A stretch of DNA of 64,000 bases from NCBI RefSeq assembly GCF_006716565.1, contig NZ_VFPG01000001.1, positions 868,001 through 932,000 of the forward strand, written 5' to 3'. Made by a program: the position numbers and the translations under genes. Origin of the DNA: Nocardia bhagyanarayanae. GTDB lineage: Bacteria; Actinomycetota; Actinomycetes; Mycobacteriales; Mycobacteriaceae. Shown here in pieces: positions 1 to 11,577 of this stretch. Below the pieces are notes generated by a model. It did not search any database and had not been told where the DNA came from. It saw nothing but the letters and a program-made list of their open reading frames with translations. Position 1 is the stretch's first letter; every line of letters starts with the position of its first letter.

Positions 1-5
1 CCAGC

Positions 6-35
6 GGGCCGAGGAACCCAGTGGTTCCTCGGCCC
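6..35 (-). terminator. GC-rich hairpin terminator behind the NDH-like gene
   Basis: A perfect 13-bp stem (GGGCCGAGGAACC against its complement) with a 4-nt loop lies 14 bp beyond the stop codon of the flavoprotein gene read on the minus strand. No U tract follows, which is common for actinobacterial terminators. It may be bidirectional and serve a gene outside the window. Confidence 0.7.
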
Positions 36-49
36 AGGACTTCGGATCG

Positions 50-1231
50 TCATGCGGTCTTACGGGTGGCGCGTCCGCCCTTCGACAGCTGCACCGGAAG
101 TTTCACGTAGCGGCTCAGTTTGGCGGCCACCGGCGGGGTGCCGCTGACCTGCTCCTTGTAGACGACCGCGGCTTTGCCCTTCAGGTACCACCGATTCGGG
201 GTGTCGTCGGCGTTGGTGAACTGGATGACCGCGTCCTTGCGGCCCAGGCTCACCGGCTGGTGGAAGTAGCCGAATCGCAAGGGCTTCACGGTCTTTCCGC
301 GCACCAGCCGGGCGATGACCGCGGCGGTGTAGTCGGCGGTGACGACGCCGCTCTGGCAGGTGCCGTGCAGCTGTCCCCAGGCCTGCCGCACCAGGGCGGC
401 GTCGCCGATGGCGTGGATCTCCGGGTGCGACACCGAGCGCAGGGTGGGGTCGGTGATGATGAGACCCTTTGCGTCGGTGGCGATTCCGGCCTGGGCGGCG
501 AGCGGCGATACGCGCACGCCGGTGGTCCACAGGATCAGGTCCGAGGCGACGAGTTCGCCGGTGTCCAACCGCACGGCGTCGGGCAGCACCTTGGTGACCT
601 TCACCCCGACCGTGCGCACAACACCGAGCCGGTCCAGGACACGGTTCAGATAGGCGCGAGCCTTCTCGCCCATCATGGAGCCGGGTTCGGCGGCGCTGAC
701 GAGCTCGACGGTCAGACCTGGATGCGCCTCGGCGATTTCGGCGGCTGCCTCGATCCCGGTGAGCCCGCCACCGCAGACGGTGACCGTGCCGCCCGCGGCG
801 GCGATCTCGGGCAGCCGCCGCGAGAAGTGGTGCGCCAGAAGGGGATCGTTCAGTGTCCAGGCGTGTTCCGCCGCGCCCGGAACGGTGCTCGTGTCGGTGG
901 TGCTGCCGAGTGCGTAGACCAGCCGGTCGTAGTGCAGGACCGCGCCGTCGTCGAGGGTGACGGCGCGGGCGGCGGTATCGATCGCCGTGGCGGCGGCCCG
1001 GTGGAATTCCACCCCGGTGCCCGCGAGCAGCTCCGGGATCTGGAAGTCGGTCAGTTCCTGACCCGCGGCGACCTGGTGCATCCGCAGCCGCTCGACGAAG
1101 CGCGGCGAGGGGTTCACCAGGGTGATGCGGGTGTTCAGCTTGCGGGTGTAGCGGGCCAGCCGAGCCGTGGCGATCAGGCCGGTGTAGCCGGCGCCGAGGA
1201 CAACGATCTCGTGGGTGTTGTTGGTGCTCAT
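50..1231 (-). CDS. NAD(P)/FAD-dependent oxidoreductase (type II NADH dehydrogenase-like)
   Basis: A 393-aa pyridine-nucleotide disulfide oxidoreductase-fold flavoprotein. The N-terminal FAD dinucleotide motif is VVLGAGYTG (residues about 10-18), a second glycine-rich nucleotide motif VCGGGLTGIEAA lies near residue 152, and a GDAAL FAD-binding segment lies near 277. This layout and length fit type II NADH:quinone oxidoreductases and related single-subunit reductases. There is no clear C-terminal membrane helix, so a soluble or peripheral enzyme is likely. It diverges from a TetR gene with an operator-like palindrome between them, so TetR control is plausible. The physiological acceptor cannot be read from the sequence. 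Confidence 0.8.
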   Translation of the reverse strand: MSTNNTHEIVVLGAGYTGLIATARLARYTRKLNTRITLVNPSPRFVERLRMHQVAAGQELTDFQIPELLAGTGVEFHRAAATAIDTAARAVTLDDGAVLHYDRLVYALGSTTDTSTVPGAAEHAWTLNDPLLAHHFSRRLPEIAAAGGTVTVCGGGLTGIEAAAEIAEAHPGLTVELVSAAEPGSMMGEKARAYLNRVLDRLGVVRTVGVKVTKVLPDAVRLDTGELVASDLILWTTGVRVSPLAAQAGIATDAKGLIITDPTLRSVSHPEIHAIGDAALVRQAWGQLHGTCQSGVVTADYTAAVIARLVRGKTVKPLRFGYFHQPVSLGRKDAVIQFTNADDTPNRWYLKGKAAVVYKEQVSGTPPVAAKLSRYVKLPVQLSKGGRATRKTA

Positions 1232-1360
1232 CGCGTGCTCCCTGCGGGGCTCGTTCGTTGGGGTCGGCTATGGGACAAGGCAGCCCCGAAGAACGTGACG
1301 ATCCGCCGCTGTGATTCGCGCCACAGGCAGATCACCGCCCGGCAGGTGTAGCCTCTTTCA

Positions 1361-1380
1361 TTGAATGAACGTTTAGTCAA
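1361..1380. promoter_or_regulatory. Candidate TetR operator in the divergent promoter
   Basis: An imperfect palindrome centred on AACGTT (TTGAATGAACGT...AGTCAA) lies between the flavoprotein gene and the TetR gene, 13 bp upstream of the chosen TetR start. The half-site ATGAACGTT resembles common TetR-family operators. Autoregulation by the adjacent TetR protein is inferred. Confidence 0.5.
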
Positions 1381-1393
1381 TCAGGTGGGTCAC

Positions 1394-2005
1394 ATGGGCA
1401 GCAGGCGAGAGCAGGCCGAATGGCGACGCGAGCGGTTGCTGGACGCGGCATTGGACGCGTTCGCCGCGAAAGGAATCGATGGGACCTCGGTCAAGGACAT
1501 CGCGGCCGCGGCGGAGGTGACACCGGGCCTGCTGTATCACTACTTCGCGAGCAAGCAGGATCTGGTGATCGCCTTGCTGCGAGAACGGGGTTTCTCGCAG
1601 CAGTTGCGCGAATCGCTGGCGCAGGCGGGAGGGCGTTCGGCGGTCGAGGTCGTTCCGCAGGTGATGCGGAAGTTCGACACCCTGCTCGCCGATAACGCCA
1701 AGCTGGTCGCACTGTTCCTCGCCGCCGGTCGTTCACATCAGCCGGTGCGGACCGCGTTCGCGGAGTTCCTCACCGAGGGACAGTCGGCGCTGGCGGAATA
1801 TCTGCGTTCACGAGTCGAGGCCGGCGAATTGCGCGCACACGATCCGCGCACGATCGCCACCGCTCTGTTCGCACCTCTTGCCGTCGCGCACAGCTCCGGC
1901 CTCGTCATCGACGTCGAAGAACTGGCCGGCCTCGTGCTGCACGGGCTTGTTCGATCCGATGCCGATACGCCCACGGAAGGGAACGAAGACAATGCAGGTT
2001 CGTGA
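1394..2005 (+). CDS. TetR/AcrR-family transcriptional regulator
   Basis: A 203-aa regulator with an N-terminal TetR helix-turn-helix (residues about 8-55; TSVKDIAAAAEVTPGLLYHYF is the recognition region) and a divergent ligand-binding C-terminal domain. ATG 1394 is preferred, with AGGTGG just upstream. The longer reading frame would begin at a TTG that falls inside the operator palindrome at 1361-1380. Its stop overlaps the start of the following monooxygenase by 14 bp, so the two are co-transcribed and the enzyme is a likely target. The ligand is unknown. Confidence 0.85.
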   Translation: MGSRREQAEWRRERLLDAALDAFAAKGIDGTSVKDIAAAAEVTPGLLYHYFASKQDLVIALLRERGFSQQLRESLAQAGGRSAVEVVPQVMRKFDTLLADNAKLVALFLAAGRSHQPVRTAFAEFLTEGQSALAEYLRSRVEAGELRAHDPRTIATALFAPLAVAHSSGLVIDVEELAGLVLHGLVRSDADTPTEGNEDNAGS

Positions 2006-3209
2006 ATTGCGCGTGCAGTGCTGTGTCGTCGGCGGCGGACCTGCCGGGTTGATGCTCGGCACCCTGCTCGCTCGGCAAGGGGTCGAGGTCGCGGTGCTGG
2101 AGAAGCACGCCGACTTCCTCCGGGATTTCCGCGGCGACACGATCCACCCCTCGACGCAGGAACTCATCCACGAACTGGGCTGGCTCGAGGAGTTCCACCG
2201 GCTTCCGCACACCAAGATGGACCGGGTCACCGTCGCGGTCGGCGGCACTCCGGTGACGTTCGCCGACTTCCGGAAACTGCCGGTTCGCAGTCCCTACATC
2301 GCCTTCATGCCGCAGTGGGAGTTCCTCGACTTCCTGGCGACCAAGGCCGCGGGCTTCCCCGGTTTCACACTGTTGCGGCGCACCGAAGCCAGCGATCTGC
2401 TCATCGACGAGGGTCGCGTCGTCGGCGTCCGGGCGAACACGGAGACCGAGATCATCGAGATCCGCGCCGACCTCGTCGTCGCCGCGGATGGCCGGCACTC
2501 GCGCCTGCGCGACCGAGCGGGCCTGCGCGCCGTCGCGGGTTCACCGCCCATGGACGTGCTGTGGTTCCGGTTGTCCCGCAGAGCCACCGATCACGTGGAA
2601 TTCTTCCAAGGCGGCAAAGGAGCATTGGTCGCCATCGACCGGGGCGACTACTGGCAGATCGCCTACACCATTCCCACGAATACCTACCCCGAACTCCGGG
2701 CGCTCGGAATCGGCGAGTTGCGGCACCGAATCAGCGCACTCGCGCCCGCGTTGGCGGACCGGGTAGACGAACTCGGCACCTGGGACGATGTCCATCAACT
2801 CACCGTCCGGGTCGACCGACTCGACACCTGGCACCGCCCCGGCCTGCTGTGCATCGGCGACGCGGCACACGCCATGTCCCCAGCAGGCGGGGTCGGAATC
2901 AACCTGGCCATCCAGGACGCGGTCGCGACCGCGAACATCCTCGGCCCGAAACTACTGGGCCACAGCCTGTCCGACGACGATCTCGCCGGCGTCCAAGCTC
3001 GCCGCGAGCTACCGGTGAAACTCACCCAACTGTTCCAGCTGGCCATCCTTCGCGACCTCTACCCCAAGAGTCTCGGCGACGACACCACAGCCCATGTGCC
3101 CCCGATCTTCCGAGTGTTCCGAGCACTACCGATTCTGCGCCGCGCCACCGGACGATTCATCGGACTCGGCATCCGTCCCGAACATATCGCCGACAAAGTG
3201 GAGCCGTGA
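1992..3209 (+). CDS. FAD-dependent aromatic-type monooxygenase (PheA/TfdB class)
   Basis: A 405-aa class A flavoprotein monooxygenase. Three family motifs are visible: the N-terminal GGGPAGLMLG dinucleotide fold, a DG-type motif AADGRHSRLRD (about residue 160), and the FAD-ribityl motif CIGDAAHAMSPAGGVGIN (about residue 290). Such enzymes use NAD(P)H and O2 to hydroxylate or epoxidise aromatic or polyketide-like substrates. The start at ATG 1992 overlaps the tetR stop and is preceded by GGAAGGGAACG. The next small gene starts inside its stop codon. The substrate is unknown, though a drug- or xenobiotic-modifying role fits the TetR pairing. Confidence 0.85.
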   Translation: MQVRELRVQCCVVGGGPAGLMLGTLLARQGVEVAVLEKHADFLRDFRGDTIHPSTQELIHELGWLEEFHRLPHTKMDRVTVAVGGTPVTFADFRKLPVRSPYIAFMPQWEFLDFLATKAAGFPGFTLLRRTEASDLLIDEGRVVGVRANTETEIIEIRADLVVAADGRHSRLRDRAGLRAVAGSPPMDVLWFRLSRRATDHVEFFQGGKGALVAIDRGDYWQIAYTIPTNTYPELRALGIGELRHRISALAPALADRVDELGTWDDVHQLTVRVDRLDTWHRPGLLCIGDAAHAMSPAGGVGINLAIQDAVATANILGPKLLGHSLSDDDLAGVQARRELPVKLTQLFQLAILRDLYPKSLGDDTTAHVPPIFRVFRALPILRRATGRFIGLGIRPEHIADKVEP

Positions 3210-3613
3210 TGGAGTCGGTGCTGGAGGAGATCCGACGGTTTCTTCCGCTCGGTATCACCGCCGTTGAAGCAGATACTGATGGTATTTGCCTTCAGGGGGA
3301 TCGTTGGCGACTGCGCATCAATACGAGCTGGCGGGTGACCGAAGGCGCCGAGATCATCGTTTCACCGGGTCTTGCGAGGGAGGGATCGTCACACTACGGC
3401 CTGGAAGATCTCATAGGCGATGAAGTGGTCGACGTCGGTCTCCAAGGCGTTCGATTCGCACGGGACTTGTACGTGGTAACCCGCGAAGGACGAATCCTAA
3501 AAATCTTCAGCGACTTCCCATACGGTGAGTGGCTCTTATCGGTCTCGCGTCTGGGTGATGAACGGAGAATCCCGATCTTCGATCTCGAAGGCCCGGTTTC
3601 CGACGTTACCTAG
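3209..3613 (+). CDS. Small conserved-looking protein of unknown function (134 aa)
   Basis: Starts at ATG 3209 inside the stop of the monooxygenase (TGATG), so it is translationally coupled to it. The protein is acidic, with no signal peptide or membrane segment, and is rich in short beta-strand-like stretches (GDRWRLRINTSWRV; REGRILKIFSD). The pattern loosely recalls small DUF6188-type proteins, but I cannot confirm that. Its base composition is visibly less GC-rich than its neighbours, especially at third positions, hinting at separate acquisition. Function not recognised. Confidence 0.65.
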   Translation: MESVLEEIRRFLPLGITAVEADTDGICLQGDRWRLRINTSWRVTEGAEIIVSPGLAREGSSHYGLEDLIGDEVVDVGLQGVRFARDLYVVTREGRILKIFSDFPYGEWLLSVSRLGDERRIPIFDLEGPVSDVT

Positions 3614-3697
3614 ACGTCGCGCCGGCGATGCCGAGCCCGAACAAGTCGCAGGCGCGTCGAACGTCACCACCGGTGGCGTGCGGCTCGTCGAGGAAAT

Positions 3698-4627
3698 TCA
3701 CACCGCGATCACCGCGGGCTGGGTTGGGTTGCGGCGGTAGTGGCCTGGGGCCTGGCCGTATTCGCGTTTGAAGGCCTTGGCGAAGGCGAATTCGGAGGTG
3801 TAGCCGACTTTTCGGGCGATGGTGTGCAGGGGGGCGTCGGTGTCGCGGAGAAGGCGGGCGGCGGTGAGGAGGCGCCAGCGGGTGACGTAGGAGAGCGGGG
3901 GTTCGCCGACGGTGGCGGTGAAGCGGCGGGCCAGGGTGGCGCGGGAGACGCCGGCGATGTCGCTGAGGTCGGGGACGGTCCAGGCACGAGCCGGGTCTTC
4001 GTGGACGGCGCGCAGGGCGGCGGCGACGGCGGGGTCGGCGAACGCGCCGGCCCAGCCGGTGGGGTGGGCGTCGGCCTGTTCGTCGAACCAGGCGCGCAGG
4101 ATGAACAGCAGCATGGTCTCCAGCAGCGCGGGCACCGCGGCGTCGCTGCCCTGGCTCGGTTCGGCGATCTCGGCGGCAAGCAGATCCACCGCACCGCGCA
4201 GCGCGGGATGACGGCCGGGGCGGGCGGGCAGGTGGATGAACTCCGGCAGTTCGTCGAGCAGCGGGTGGGAGCGCGCTCGACCCAGTTCGTATGCGCCGCA
4301 GAGTAGTTCGGTGCGCACCCCGGGCCCGACGATCTCCCGCGGCTCACCGGGCCGGGCGGTTTCGGTCACCGCGCTCTCGAGGTTGTCGACCAGGTCGTGA
4401 TCGGCGCCGCGCGGCATGAAAAGCACATCGCCGACTCCGAGCGCGATCGGCTCACCTTCCGGCGGAACGACCCAGCAAGATCCGCGCAGCACGACGTGGA
4501 ACCCCGCTCCGGGCACGACCGGATAGCGGCGACCCCACGGCGCGTGCCTGATGAACAAGCCGGACGCCGGATTGCCGGTGCGAATGGCCGCTATGGTCTC
4601 GCTGAGTATGTCCACGACAGCAACCAT
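3698..4627 (-). CDS. AraC-family regulator with N-terminal cupin (cupin_6) domain
   Basis: A 309-aa regulator. The N-terminal half is a cupin-like sensor (GDVLFMPRGADH near residue 83). The C-terminal 100 residues form the double helix-turn-helix of AraC/XylS proteins (LSDIAGVSRATLARRF and IARKVGYTSEFAFAKAF, ending in a GHYRR-like segment). ATG 4627 is used; an in-frame GTG at 4615 gives the start VDILSETIAAIR, which is also typical of this family. It diverges from an NAD(P)-binding oxidoreductase gene that it may control. Palindromes lie in the 84-bp gap. Confidence 0.85.
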   Translation of the reverse strand: MVAVVDILSETIAAIRTGNPASGLFIRHAPWGRRYPVVPGAGFHVVLRGSCWVVPPEGEPIALGVGDVLFMPRGADHDLVDNLESAVTETARPGEPREIVGPGVRTELLCGAYELGRARSHPLLDELPEFIHLPARPGRHPALRGAVDLLAAEIAEPSQGSDAAVPALLETMLLFILRAWFDEQADAHPTGWAGAFADPAVAAALRAVHEDPARAWTVPDLSDIAGVSRATLARRFTATVGEPPLSYVTRWRLLTAARLLRDTDAPLHTIARKVGYTSEFAFAKAFKREYGQAPGHYRRNPTQPAVIAV

Positions 4628-4629
4628 AC

Positions 4630-4644
4630 GCTCAACTAGTGAGC
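4630..4644. promoter_or_regulatory. 15-bp palindrome GCTCA-N5-TGAGC (copy 1)
   Basis: GCTCAACTAGTGAGC sits 3 bp upstream of the AraC gene start in the divergent promoter. A near-identical palindrome occurs at 12569-12583 in another divergent promoter, which suggests a common DNA-binding protein. The regulator is not identified. Confidence 0.5.
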
Positions 4645-4653
4645 GTTCAAGAC

Positions 4654-4688
4654 ATGAATGCGAGCATTTCAGCCATTCATTTGCTCGC
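4654..4688. promoter_or_regulatory. Two interleaved inverted repeats in the divergent promoter
   Basis: ATGAATG (4654-4660) pairs with CATTCAT (4674-4680), and GCGAGCA (4660-4666) pairs with TGCTCGC (4682-4688). The pairs cross, so they cannot form one hairpin together and look more like adjacent protein-binding sites. They lie 24 bp upstream of the oxidoreductase start at 4712. Confidence 0.4.
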
Positions 4689-4711
4689 AGTGGACTCATA
4701 AGTTCATACCT

Positions 4712-5755
4712 ATGACACAGCGGACAACCTCCCCCACCATCGCCGTCTACGGCGCCACCGGCCACACCGGCGGCTACCTGCTCGCCGAACTCCACCGCCG
4801 CGGCCACACCCCGATCCTGGTGGGCCGCAACGCCGATCGCATGCGCGCCGCCGCCGAAGCCGCGGGCCTGACCGACGCCGAGATCCGCGTCGCCGACCTC
4901 AGCGACCACGCCGCCCTTGTCGCCGCGTTCACCGGCGCCGACGTGGTGATCAGCAGCCTCTCCGCCTACGTGCGCAACGGCGAACCGGTCCTCGCGGCCG
5001 CCATCGCCGCGGGCGCGCACTACACCGACATCTCCGGCGAACAGCTGTTCCTGAAGAAGGTCTTCGACGATTACGCCACCGCGGCCGAAACAGCCGGTGT
5101 CACAGTTATTTCCGGTATCACCGACAACAACATCGCGGGCGACCTGCTCGCCAATCTCGTCGCGCGCCGGGTGAGCGGCCCGGCCGAGATCGTCATCAGC
5201 CACCTGAGCAAGAGCGGGGGCAACGGCTCGAAAGGCAGCGCCAAGACGGTGTTCGCCAGCCTCGACTGGTTCAGCAGCGGCGGTTGGCATTTCGCGGACG
5301 GTGAGCTGCGCACCGGTCCCGCGCGGCATCCGGAGATGACCTTCCCGGGAGACACCGCGCCCACGGCCGTCGGCAAGTTCCCGCAGCCGCCCGTGCTCAC
5401 GGTCCCACGGCACACCGAGGTCGCGTCGGTGGAGGGCGTCCTCGCCGCCGAAATTCTCGGTACGCTCGGCTCTTTCACCGAGGAACTCATCGAGCAGATC
5501 CCGGACGAGCCGAGTTCGGACCTGCGCTACGAAGTGATCGTGGACGCGCACGGCGGCGGCAAAGTGGTGCGCGGCGTGGTCGATGGCGTCGACTCCTACC
5601 GCGATTCCGCCCTGCTCGCCGTCGAGATCGCGACCAGACTGGCCGCAGGCGCCGCGAAGCCGGGCGCGCTGGCTCCGGCCGAAGCGTTCGAGCCCGCCGA
5701 ATTCCTCGACGCTCTCGCACGCTTCGGCATCACCTGGCGCATCGAGGAATCCTGA
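4712..5755 (+). CDS. Saccharopine dehydrogenase-like NAD(P)-binding protein
   Basis: A 347-aa protein with an N-terminal Rossmann motif (YGATGHTGGYLLAEL, residues about 11-25) and a saccharopine-dehydrogenase/trans-acting enoyl-reductase-like organisation (VVISSLSAY, HYTDISGEQLF). The upstream in-frame extension to 4658 runs through the promoter palindromes, so ATG 4712 is chosen. It diverges from the AraC-type regulator, its probable controller. The exact reaction is unknown; these proteins are usually annotated only as oxidoreductases. Confidence 0.75.
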   Translation: MTQRTTSPTIAVYGATGHTGGYLLAELHRRGHTPILVGRNADRMRAAAEAAGLTDAEIRVADLSDHAALVAAFTGADVVISSLSAYVRNGEPVLAAAIAAGAHYTDISGEQLFLKKVFDDYATAAETAGVTVISGITDNNIAGDLLANLVARRVSGPAEIVISHLSKSGGNGSKGSAKTVFASLDWFSSGGWHFADGELRTGPARHPEMTFPGDTAPTAVGKFPQPPVLTVPRHTEVASVEGVLAAEILGTLGSFTEELIEQIPDEPSSDLRYEVIVDAHGGGKVVRGVVDGVDSYRDSALLAVEIATRLAAGAAKPGALAPAEAFEPAEFLDALARFGITWRIEES

Positions 5756-5787
5756 AGCCCCACGGCGACGGGGCATAGAGTCGGGTC

Positions 5788-6198
5788 ATGACCGACGACC
5801 GGCCCGCACTCGCCATCGCCCTGGATCTGCAACCGCATCCCGAGGGCGGGTGGTATCGCCAAACTTGGCGCAGCCCTGTGGAATTCACGCCCGAGGGCTA
5901 TCCGGGGACGCGCGCGGCGGCGACGGCGATCCACTTTCTGCTGATGCCGGGTGAGCGCTCGGCCCCGCACACGGTGCGGTCGGACGAGCTGTGGCTCTGG
6001 CACCGCGGCGGACCGCTCGCGCTCGACATCGGCGGCGAGGAGATCGTCCTCGGGCCCGATGTCGAGCGCGGTCAGCTGTTGCAGGCCGTGGTCCCCGGCG
6101 GTGTCAGCCAGGCCGCGCGGCCGCTCGGCAACGAGTACGTCCTGGTGAGCTGCATCGTCGCCCCGGGCTTCGACTTCGCGGACTTCCGGCTCGACTGA
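5788..6198 (+). CDS. DUF985/cupin_5 family protein
   Basis: A 136-aa single-domain cupin. The N-terminal LQPHPEGGWYRQTWRS and the central HFLLMPGERSAPHTVRSDELW are hallmarks of the DUF985 family, with the cupin metal or ligand histidines visible. Length matches the family. Members are small cytosolic beta-barrels of uncertain enzymatic role. It follows the oxidoreductase by 32 bp and may share its transcript. Confidence 0.85.
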   Translation: MTDDRPALAIALDLQPHPEGGWYRQTWRSPVEFTPEGYPGTRAAATAIHFLLMPGERSAPHTVRSDELWLWHRGGPLALDIGGEEIVLGPDVERGQLLQAVVPGGVSQAARPLGNEYVLVSCIVAPGFDFADFRLD

Positions 6199-6262
6199 GC
6201 TGCCGCCCGTCGTCCCGAAGCCCCGCAGTCCAACGCCCGGGCCGAGCGAATGCGAGCGGAAC

Positions 6263-6595
6263 TTACTTCGGAACCTCGATCACGCCCTCGTCGACCGCCC
6301 ACTTGATGGTCTTCTCCAACTGCGGACAGGTCTCGGGACGACCGGGGCGACCGCCCGACGCGGCGAGCTCGGCGAAGACCGGGCAGTGCGTTTCGGGCGG
6401 CTCGGTCCACTGCACCGAGGTCTGGTGCGAGCTGGATTTGCGCACCAGCACCTCGCTCCGGCAGGCCTGACACCGCAACGGCGTCAGGCCCTCCTCCAGA
6501 TAGCGCTGCTTGTCGACCACGGTCTGGGCCTGCACCGCCGCCCGCCGCGCGGGCTGATCGGCGAAGTCCGGCGCCTTGGCCCAGGTGGCGGCCAT
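6263..6595 (-). CDS. Small Cys-containing protein coupled to kshA
   Basis: A 110-aa protein whose ATG lies within the kshA stop (TGATG), so it is co-translated with the oxygenase. It has CQAC (about residue 45) followed by later Cys residues in HCP and TCP, a possible zinc-ribbon-like or metal-binding arrangement. No signal peptide or membrane helix is present. Its coupling to KshA suggests a role in steroid catabolism or oxygenase assembly, but the function is unknown. It is not the reductase KshB, because it lacks any flavin, NAD or plant-type ferredoxin motif. Confidence 0.7.
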   Translation of the reverse strand: MAATWAKAPDFADQPARRAAVQAQTVVDKQRYLEEGLTPLRCQACRSEVLVRKSSSHQTSVQWTEPPETHCPVFAELAASGGRPGRPETCPQLEKTIKWAVDEGVIEVPK

Positions 6596-7815
6596 CAGAC
6601 GCCTGCCTCGGCTTCCTTCGTCGCCTGCTCGGCCGCCTCGGCCTCGTGCTTGCGACGCAGGTTCTCCGCGACCTCGGCCTCCCACGCCTCGTTCGCCTTG
6701 GTGGTGTCCACCTCGAACTCGAAGCGCTGGGTCATCTTCTCGGTGACGTCGGCGACGTCCACGTAGAACTGGTCGTACCAGCGGCGCAGCTGGTAGACCG
6801 GGCCGTCCTCTTCGCACAGCAGCGGGTTCTCGACCTTGGACTTGTGCTTCCAGATCTCGACGTCCTGCAGGAAGCCGACGCTGATGCCCTCGGTCATCTT
6901 CTCGGCCAGCTTGTCGGCCATCTCGCCGTCGACGCCCTTCGGCTTCTCCAGCGAGATGCCCCACTGCAGCACGAACGAGTCCTGCGTCACCGGGTAGTGG
7001 CAGTTGATCAGGACGCTCTTGACCTCGTAACCGCTGTAGATGTTGATCAGCGGGTTGATCATGTACGAGGGGCCGAAGTACGAGGCCTCGGACTTCAGCA
7101 AGGTGTCGCCGCCGTACTTGGAGGCCATGCCGATGTCGGGCCTGCCCTTGGTCTCCAGGAACTGGGTGGCGATGTGCCCCTCGAAGACGTTCTTGAAGTA
7201 CGTCGGGAAGGCGAAGTGGATGTAGAAGAAGTGGGCCATGTCGACCACGTTGTCGATGATCTCGCGGCAGTTCGCGCCCTCGATGAGCATCGAGTTCCAC
7301 GTCCAGTCCGTCCAGCCGCTGTCGAGCTGGTCGGTCGGGTTGCCGTCCGCGTCGGTGTAGGGGCCCTCGATGTGCGGGATGGTGATCTCCGGCGGCGGCT
7401 CGTTGCCCTCGTGGTCGTGCCAGACGAACAGCTGACCGTTGCGCTCCAGCGTGGTCCACTTCCTGGTGCGCGCGAGCGGCGGAACGCGCCGCGCGTAAGG
7501 AATGGAGCTGCACTTGCCGTTGACGCCGGACCAGCGCCAGTCGTGGAACGGGCAGGCGATGTCGTCGCCCTTGACCTCGCCCATGCTCAGGTCGCCGCCC
7601 ATGTGCCTGCAGTAGGCGTCGAGCACCCGCAGTTCGCCCGCGCTGTCGACCCAGACCACCAGCTTGGTACCGAACACGTTCACCGCGTGCGGCTTACCGT
7701 CCCGGAACGTCTTGGCCAGGCCGAGGCAATGCCATCCCCGCGCATAGCGGGTAGGCACCGAGCCGACATCCAGCTCCCTGACCTTGCCACCGCTCCCTTT
7801 GGGGGTAACTGCCAT
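6595..7815 (-). CDS. kshA: 3-ketosteroid 9-alpha-monooxygenase, oxygenase subunit KshA
   Basis: A 406-aa Rieske non-haem iron oxygenase. The Rieske cluster ligands are C69-H71 and C88-H91 (AYCRHMGG and CPFHDW). The mononuclear iron site is marked by D192, H195 and H200 in NVVDMAHFFYIH. KshA with reductase KshB hydroxylates C9 of 3-ketosteroids, which together with KstD opens ring B to the 9,10-secosteroid. A strong AGGAGGAGG ribosome site precedes ATG 7815. It diverges from the hsa operon with a KstR-type operator 24 bp upstream. KshB is not in this window. Confidence 0.95.
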   Translation of the reverse strand: MAVTPKGSGGKVRELDVGSVPTRYARGWHCLGLAKTFRDGKPHAVNVFGTKLVVWVDSAGELRVLDAYCRHMGGDLSMGEVKGDDIACPFHDWRWSGVNGKCSSIPYARRVPPLARTRKWTTLERNGQLFVWHDHEGNEPPPEITIPHIEGPYTDADGNPTDQLDSGWTDWTWNSMLIEGANCREIIDNVVDMAHFFYIHFAFPTYFKNVFEGHIATQFLETKGRPDIGMASKYGGDTLLKSEASYFGPSYMINPLINIYSGYEVKSVLINCHYPVTQDSFVLQWGISLEKPKGVDGEMADKLAEKMTEGISVGFLQDVEIWKHKSKVENPLLCEEDGPVYQLRRWYDQFYVDVADVTEKMTQRFEFEVDTTKANEAWEAEVAENLRRKHEAEAAEQATKEAEAGV

Positions 7816-7838
7816 CGCGTTTCCTCCTCCTTCTGTAC

Positions 7839-7852
7839 TAGAACACGTTACA
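7839..7852. promoter_or_regulatory. KstR operator for kshA
   Basis: TAGAACACGTTACA matches the known KstR motif TnnAACnnGTTnnA at all conserved positions. It lies 24 bp upstream of the kshA start. Repression by KstR, with relief by a steroid-CoA ligand, follows from established KstR biology in mycobacteria and rhodococci. Confidence 0.85.
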
Positions 7853-7941
7853 AAAATGTCGTGCTCCATGCCAGCGATTCGGGTCACTTCCTGCGCATGT
7901 CCATCTGCGACCTGCGATGAACGCCGGTTCTCGACAGAAAT

Positions 7942-7955
7942 AAGAACCTGTTCTA
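7942..7955. promoter_or_regulatory. KstR-type operator for the hsaADCB operon
   Basis: AAGAACCTGTTCTA fits TnnAACnnGTTnnA with one mismatch at the first base. It lies 14 bp before the ATG at 7969 and 59 bp before the preferred hsaA start. The separate near-consensus site for each divergent arm suggests kshA and hsaA have independent KstR-controlled promoters. Confidence 0.75.
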
Positions 7956-8013
7956 GTCTCAGAGACAAATGAGTACCGGTTACCAATCCGACCAGGCAGG
8001 AGCAGGTCCCGAG

Positions 8014-11577
<3,564 letters not shown>

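Noticed and set aside
1361..1393. TTG start of the TetR gene at 1361
   Set aside because: It falls within the operator palindrome; ATG 1394 has a ribosome site and the normal TetR N-terminus.
3614..3740. Possible remnant reading frame VTTGGVRLVEEIHTAI downstream of the 134-aa gene
   Set aside because: Too short, overlaps the AraC gene and no related protein is recognised.
4628..5776. Minus-strand extension of the AraC gene
   Set aside because: Antisense to the saccharopine-dehydrogenase-like gene and rich in low-complexity Gly/Arg sequence.
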